A program made the translations under genes and the position numbers. Positions 57,990 to 64,000 of a stretch of 64,000 nucleotides of DNA are shown here, piece after piece. The notes under the pieces were generated by a model. The model saw only the letters and a program-made list of their open reading frames with translations, was not told the DNA's origin and did not search any database. Within the stretch, counting starts at the first letter, position 1; the number at the start of each line of letters is the position of its first letter. The stretch comes from Campanula takesimana. Taxonomy: Eukaryota > Streptophyta > Magnoliopsida > Asterales > Campanulaceae. The stretch spans positions 310,001 to 374,000 of the forward strand of contig JAOWBW010000388.1 of assembly GCA_026119855.1 (NCBI GenBank). Reading direction: 5' to 3'.

Positions 57990-59762
57990 TTTATTATGCA
58001 GATTTGATGCTTGGTGGTATACTTGTTTGTTTTGGACAGGATTTAGGTACATTAAGGAGGAGTTGGAGCATTAATGGAGGCTAAGACACAAATGGGAGCA
58101 AAGAGGAATAGCTTGGAACAAGAAAAGTAAAGAAATGGAGCAGCCCATCAAATATTCGGCCGAATAAGGACATGCATGTGGCCGAATATTATGCCAACCA
58201 ACAATTCAAAATTTCAAGCCTACATATTCGGCCGAATACCACTACATATGTCGCCGAATATTGCTTTTTCCATCAAAAAGGTGCTTTTTGAAATGGTGTC
58301 TTTTGGAGGAATAATCCGGGAATGGGCACAACTTTTGGCCCCAAAGCTTATATAAGAAGACTTCTACATCAGATTTTAGCACTTAGAATTTGTTGTAAAC
58401 ACAATACACAAGATTTGTACTCCATAACATCATTTGATCTCAAGAATTTGTGAGAATCTTCAAAAGTGTTCTTGAGGCAATATTCTGAGTTTGAAGCAAT
58501 AATATACCGAGGTTTACTTTCAGTCATTTGTTCTCATTTCCATCATCATGAATAAGTATTTCTTATCTCTTTATCGTTTTTATGTCTTATTCATTTCTTG
58601 TTATCATTATAACACAAATGGCTTGTGAGTAATCCCCATATTCTTGTGGGAGTTAAGCACCTATTTGGTCCTTAACCTATTGAGTTGTTTTCCTTTTGGT
58701 CCTTAACCTATTTTGGTTTTCTTTTTGATCATTGATGTACCTAGTTGCAGGATAAAGTGGTCCTTAACCTATTTTAGTTTTCCTTTTGGTCCTTGATGTA
58801 CCTATTTGCCGGACAAAGTGGTCCTTAAAATCGTCGACATGGCTTGTTGACCGAAAGGAAAACCAAAATAGGTTAAGGACCACTTTGTCCTGCAAATAGG
58901 TACATCAAGGACCAAACGGAAAACTAAAATAGGTTAAGGATCACTTTATCCTGCACCTAGGTACATCAAGGACCAAAAGGAAAACCAAAATAGGTTAAGG
59001 ACCAAAAGGAAAACAACTCAATAGGTTAAGGACCAAATAGGTGCTTAACTCTATTCTTGTGGTTGGAAACTCAATACACATATGTTCATCACTTTAATTC
59101 ATGATCTTCTTTTCTTCTCTTCATCTTGAAACAATTTATTCATATCGTAACTAAAACGCCTACGACCATGATGAGCTCCAGTTTCGTATGAACTCTAGTT
59201 AGTCGAGAGAAGTACCTAGCGGAGAATCTCGACTAGTGGGCCCATATGAAGTAAACTAGGTTTCTATTAATCACGAGAGTAGATTAATGTCCTAGGGATG
59301 TTCCTTGAGTGGAAAGTACGTGGATTTTTATAAAACTTAATGGATTCTTACTAATTATGGGCCATCGAGAGATAAGACATAATTAGTATGAGAATACAAA
59401 TACTACTTGCTTGATTGTGAGAAGTAGTATAGGCCTACTGTACCATCCTTATTTTAAAATAGAACTTTAATCTAAAAAGAGCATGATTACTTGATGAACA
59501 TATGTTGTTTTAATCCCAATCCCGAGAGTTCCTCAAATATAAGAAGTTCAATCCAAAGTTAGAGTATTTACAAATTATTTCTAGTTAGTGACAAACAATT
59601 TTACCCCAAATCAATTCATTTTATTATTTTCCATAAATAGCAAATAATTTTCCAAAGTAACAATTGTCTTCGTGGGATCGACCCGTACTTGCACATCACT
59701 GTAATACAATAACCCGTGCACTTGCGTTATTTATAAATAAGCCGTGCATTTCGGCCTAACAC
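57990..59762. mobile_element. Probable LTR retrotransposon LTR or LARD remnant
   Basis: Features read in order: a leader with repeated TTCGGCCGAATA words (58155-58262), a TATA-like GCTTATATAAG near 58347, and a tail with CGTGGGATCGACCCGTACTTG and AACCCGTGCACTTGCG (59670-59730), a combination common at plant LTR/leader regions. No coding sequence. It is interrupted by the foldback element 58650-59051. Limits are approximate. Confidence 0.4.
58650..59051. mobile_element. Foldback MITE, 11-bp target duplication
   Basis: It starts GAGTTAAGCACCTATTTGG and ends with the exact inverse; arms of about 190 bases are nearly identical and each contains GGTCCTTAACCTATTTTGG-type words two to three times. 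TATTCTTGTGG is present at 58639-58649 and 59052-59062. The length of duplication and long arms fit a Mutator-type MITE. Confidence 0.92.
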
Positions 59763-62700
59763 ATCTACTCATTTATTTTTGTAAGGACTTTGCATTTTTC
59801 TCTCTAAGGTCCATGGTATAAATATTTCCTAAAATTGCCCCCACATAGCATGCCCCACTCATTATTCTGCGCTCCAAGCCACAATTACATCCCGCTTTGA
59901 GAGCCATGGATTAGAACCATGAAAACTCTGAGAACCGTGTCTTATAGCCATCAAAACTCTGAGAAACATGTCTCTCAGAGACGCTTTGAGAGCCATGAAA
60001 CAGAGTGACATTAAAGTGTAGTAACATTAAACTTTGATACCCAATATTCAGAGCCAAAATAAAAAGATACTACACTTTCAAAAGCCAAATTAACCCTGAG
60101 AGTTATTTCTCGGACAAAATTTTTTATGAGACATAACTACAAGACATTTTATTTTATTCAATATCCAAAATAAAACAGGAATAAAATATTTACAAACAGC
60201 TTCTGGTGATCATCCTAAAAAATACCGAAAAACTGAGTACACTAGTTAAAAAAAAAAAACACTGAAAAGAACACAAAGCTACACATCAGGAATATAGAGA
60301 TATGGAGGAAGAATAAGTTGAAAGCGATGGGAGATGAGTGTTCATAGATTGACGTTAGTTGATATCTCAAACGACCTAATGTTGTCGTCTATTCTAAAGG
60401 GAAGAACTCTGGTCAGAAATGGAAATGAAGTTTTGTTGTTGCTGAGAAATTGTGAGAGGGAACATAGGGTTAGGGCTTGAAATAGATTTGATGCTCGCTG
60501 CAAGCAAATTTGACCGTGAGACCACGGGTCACAAAGAGGGCTGCAGACAATATGTATGGTGCTGGTGGGGTCGCTGGATGAAGGAGGACGTCAGAGGAGA
60601 AAGACAACACGGGAGAGAAAGAGGATGCCAGAGGAGAAGGAGGACGCCGAAAGAGATGAAAGTTGACTGGAGGAGTAGAGATAAATAGTGTGTGGCAGCA
60701 GAGAGGAAAATTAGAGAAACAAATGACGTAGAAGGGGGAGGGTTAGCGTATTAGGGTTCGGTGGAGGGGTAATTTCGGGTTCACATTAAGCATTGAGGGC
60801 TTTTGAGCCATAAAATTTCAAAACTTGGACTTTTTAAAAGTAAAATAATTCCAAAGTCATTATTAAAAATTATGTTCTGCTTTTTGTGGTTTTTGAGAAA
60901 TTAATCTTTTATTTCGGTACTTGATGATAACAAGTTAAGCTCTCTGTTCTATATTTTGAAATCATAAGCAATCCGAATTCCCTTTGTGAGATTGGTAGTT
61001 AATTTGACTGAGGTGGCATTTGTCTTTTTAAGTGTTCAGTCTTGAAATCTTATTTCAAATTTGAACATGGCTGAATTTATAAAATGCAACGTCTGAAGAC
61101 TAACTTTTGTATTACTCACGCTGTTTTAGTTTTTCATTTAAATTCATTTTCTAAAATGTGTTTGTTTACTATTTTAACCTTCTAAAAATTTTATTTTGAA
61201 AATATTTAAAAGTTTATTTTTGTATGGTTGAGAATATTAATAATTATGCCTTTTAACACTATCTCCAGCACGGATATGATCAATAGAAAATGCAAACCAT
61301 CAATCAAACAACTACCCCCTTTTGCATTCACCCTTTTTAGTATGTTAGTGAGTTAGTCTTATGAAAAACTTGTTTTACATTAAGAAGAGATGAAAAATGG
61401 GTTTCCCATTTAAGTGTCGTCACTCTTATGAAAAACATGTTCTGAAAACAAGTTTTACACTAAAGCGAGTGTAAAACAAGTTTTTTCACGAAATTTTCAA
61501 TATGTTAGGAGATTGAGAGACATTCTCAATCAAGGAGAGTATTTAGTTACCTAGCCAACATAGGATGGTTACGTAAGTTAGAAATATATATAATTAGAAA
61601 TATATATAATTAGAAATATATTGTTATTGGAATTAGTATATTTTTTAGAATCCTATTAAAATTAGGACTCATATATTTTCATATATTTTGTGCATATATA
61701 TATTTGTAAACTTTGAGATGAAATAATACATAAGACTCCCTCCGTCCCACCACAAGTGAGACCAACTTGTGGGGCACAATAATTAAGAAAAAAATAATGT
61801 ATGTGTGGTAAGCTAACACCCACCCCTAACATGTGTTTGTTTTGCGAGGCAATCCAAAGTTCCAACTTAGGTCAATATGTTCAATATGTTCGAATGATTT
61901 GATGACTTTACAAGAAAATAACGTGGTTGTTCACAAGTTGCTGTCAATCAAGTTGATGAAAGCTCAAGTCATTGAATGTCCATGTAAGTTTTGCAATGTC
62001 ACAGTACATACAACCTATTCTCAAATTCAAACTCAGGTTTTAAAGGTATTCAACTTTCTAAGGTTTAAAGATTATACATCTTTCTTAAGTCTAAGGTTCA
62101 TACACCTTCGCCCGTGCGCACGTTTTTCACATTTGATCAAGTTGTAAGTTGACCAGTGTATTTAATACATATTGATTACCTTCTTACACTTAGTCAAACT
62201 GTGAAATCAAGATATTTACAAAAGGTTGTAACATTAACATGTTACCAAAAGATACTAGAATTTGAAGGTTATACATCTTTCCATTCCATTCCCTTCATTT
62301 CGATTTCATTACACCCGTTGACTTCATACTGAAACATACTTCCTATTTCTACTCACAAAATCTTTACAAGGAACAACTTCTGTATGTTGTTCTTCAAATC
62401 TTTTCCTAGTTTACTACATTTACAAAAACTTTCCAAGTGATAGCAAAACACTGTTACACCTTTAGAAATCATAAGCGCTATTCCAAGTAATCACATTTCC
62501 AAAAAGGATCAAACACACTGATCCTACAAAACCAACATCCAAAAGCTCAAACCATGCTATCACAAAACATGGTAAGAACTATAGTGCAACGAGCAACATG
62601 TCCAGCATGTTCAAAAACCAAATTACATCCTAAAATACATATTTGTCCTAGAGGACATACCTCTCTATTTTAAAAACCCTAAAAAACTTAAATTTTTTTT
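59763..62700. other. No gene seen; minor MITE scrap
   Basis: AT-rich. Repeats of GAGAGCCATG and CTCTGAGA-type words occur at 59898-60100, a small direct repeat AATTAGAAATATATAT at 61585-61620, and a single MITE end CTCCCTCCGTCCCACCAC at about 61737. The open frame near 60452-60688 shows no recognisable protein. Confidence 0.5.
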
Positions 62701-62747
62701 TGATACTAAAAACCTACAGGAAACCAAGAAAAACTTACCAAACATCT

Positions 62748-63407
62748 TCAAACCGCACCACCCTTCTTCTCGTCTTCTCCACTTTCTCTAGTCTGTTCAA
62801 CCTGAGCAACATCCTGAGCTTTGGAACTAACCTCGACAACCTCAACATCTTCACCTGCCACACTCCTCAAAGCAGCATATTCTTCCTCCAAGTTCCATTC
62901 TGAGCACTTTCCAGCCTGGTACTCCTTTATCATCTCAATTCTGGCTTCAATGATGGACTTAGTAGCTTCGGCCATCAGAGCATTGTGAATAACCTCAATC
63001 TCCTTCGTATGCCTCTCACCTGCTTCAGCAACTCTAACAACCCATTCAGTACTTCTTCAACATCTTTCTAGCCTCTTGGAGTGAACCTTCTATCTCCATT
63101 TTGGCCTTGGAAGAAGCTTCAGCCTTGTCCTTCCACAACCTGATCTCACTAGCCATCATCCCAAGCACAGCAACCCCCTAACAGCAAGAGCAAAAAAATG
63201 ATCAGGGTGCCCGTACTGTAATAAAAGTCACTATATTTCATACCTTCTTTTCTAGCTCATCTTCACTAGGGGTAGCAGCTTTTACATCAACGACATCTTG
63301 GAGTTTCCTTTTCTTAATAGCCAATCTGTCACCTACTTCCAGCTTGGGAACCGAAGGAGCCTTGCTACCCTCAACCTCTAGCTGAAAGAACCTGTTCTTC
63401 TTATGCA
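62748..63407 (-). pseudogene. Coiled-coil protein remnant, frameshifted
   Basis: I do not recognise the family. The minus strand shows two exons with matching phase: 63407-63244 (HKKNRFFQLEVEGSK, EVGDRLAIKKRKLQD, PSEDELEKK) and 63177-62748 (GVAVLGMMASEIRLWKDKAE, KMEIEGSLQEARKML, then after a one-base slip near 63052 EWVVRVAEAGERHTKEIEVI, MAEATKSIIEARIEMI, and an acidic tail). The second exon is heptad-like and probably a coiled coil. Similar coiled-coil tails occur in plant transposon-linked ORFs, which is my preferred reading. The 5' part is cut off by an LTR at about 63430. Confidence 0.5.
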
Positions 63408-63439
63408 CTTTAAAACATGTAAATATTAGTTCACAAGAG

Positions 63440-64000
63440 GTCGACTATCTTGGCAGAGTAGGACGACTATCTTGAGGTGCAGTGTGTGTATGTTGAGTTA
63501 TGTAGCAGAATAATAATAAGGTAAATAGAAGAAATAAATGAGTAAATGAAAAGTGATTAGTGTGTGAATAAGTGTGAGTAAATGAGACACAAACACAATG
63601 ATATAACGTGGTTCAGAGTAATGCAACTCTCCCACATCCACGCTTCACTGTCCTCAACAGTGAAGAGACAATCCACTATAATACTTCGTCAAGAAATTAC
63701 AATAAATTGTATGGAAAATTCCCTCAGAATTTCCCAGCCTAATTAGCCTCACTAACTAAGCTTTGTACTTGTTGCAAAGCACAGAAAAAGAAAAGAAAAA
63801 GGTTTCAAAAATGTGAGGGTTTTGGTGATCTCTAAGATGGCTCTTATGTAGCTATATGAGATCTATTTATGCTTATCTATTTTTAGTACAGATTTATAAA
63901 TTTCAAAAGTGCTTTACAATTTGAGTTGCTTAAAAGCTTTAGTCAAGTTGTATGAAGAATGGCCAAGACAGAGGTTTTGTCTTCAGTAATGTAGAGCTCT
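63440..64000. mobile_element. Copia-type LTR, cut by the window end
   Basis: It contains the block GTGGTTCAGAGTAATGCAAC, TCCACGCTTCACTGTCC and GACAATCCACTATAATAC also seen in diverged form at 20272-20345. A TGTTGAGTTATGTAGC near 63492 could be close to one end. No coding sequence before the edge. Confidence 0.5.

Overview
This is nuclear DNA from a eudicot plant. Genes are split by GT-AG introns, the intergenic space and introns are packed with MITEs and retrotransposon remnants, TTTAGGG-type telomere motifs occur at about 43.55 kb, and two gene types found in eudicots but not known from grasses (a SAG101 protein and a plant TIR-domain protein) are present. The many short elements ending in CTCCCTCCGTCCC with TA target duplications are Stowaway-type MITEs. 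I cannot name the species.

Layout. 1-0.74 kb: 3' end of a 5-oxoprolinase gene (OXP1, +). 1.1-2.5 kb: a Mutator-like element carrying a broken subtilase fragment, itself hit by a smaller MITE. 2.7-7.0 kb: MITEs, an LTR-like region and a Tourist-like MITE that abuts the next promoter. 7.1-19.1 kb: a complete ten-exon KNL2 gene (+, 587 aa; SANTA domain plus CENPC-k motif) whose introns hold many elements. 20-25 kb: LTR-like sequence, a duplicated unrecognised gene (one copy open, one broken) and copia gag remains. 25.1-29.3 kb and 37.75-39.2 kb: two copies of a receptor-kinase pseudogene segment (-); the second copy is an empty-site control for insertions in the first. 29.7-31.9 kb: a copia remnant with two LTRs. 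32.2-33.8 kb and 49.1-52.3 kb: two members of a repeat family with arrays of about 140 bp.

34.2-57.1 kb is an immune-type block on the minus strand. A four-exon gene (428 aa) joins an N-terminal RPW8-like helical region to a complete C-terminal TIR domain. About 4.1 kb upstream lies an apparently intact SAG101 gene (571 aa), whose 14.2 kb intron holds a hAT-like element, a copia remnant, the second repeat-array element and several MITEs. In known plant immunity, TIR enzymes make signals that EDS1-SAG101 or EDS1-PAD4 sense, and these activate RPW8-type helper NLRs. An RPW8-like/TIR fusion beside SAG101 is therefore the most interesting thing here. 57.3-64 kb is mostly repeats: an LTR-like region with a foldback MITE, a frameshifted coiled-coil ORF and an LTR cut by the window end.

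Exon boundaries were read by hand from splice consensus, reading phase and family similarity. They are internally consistent: the coding lengths of KNL2, the TIR gene and SAG101 all divide by three. None has been tested against transcripts.
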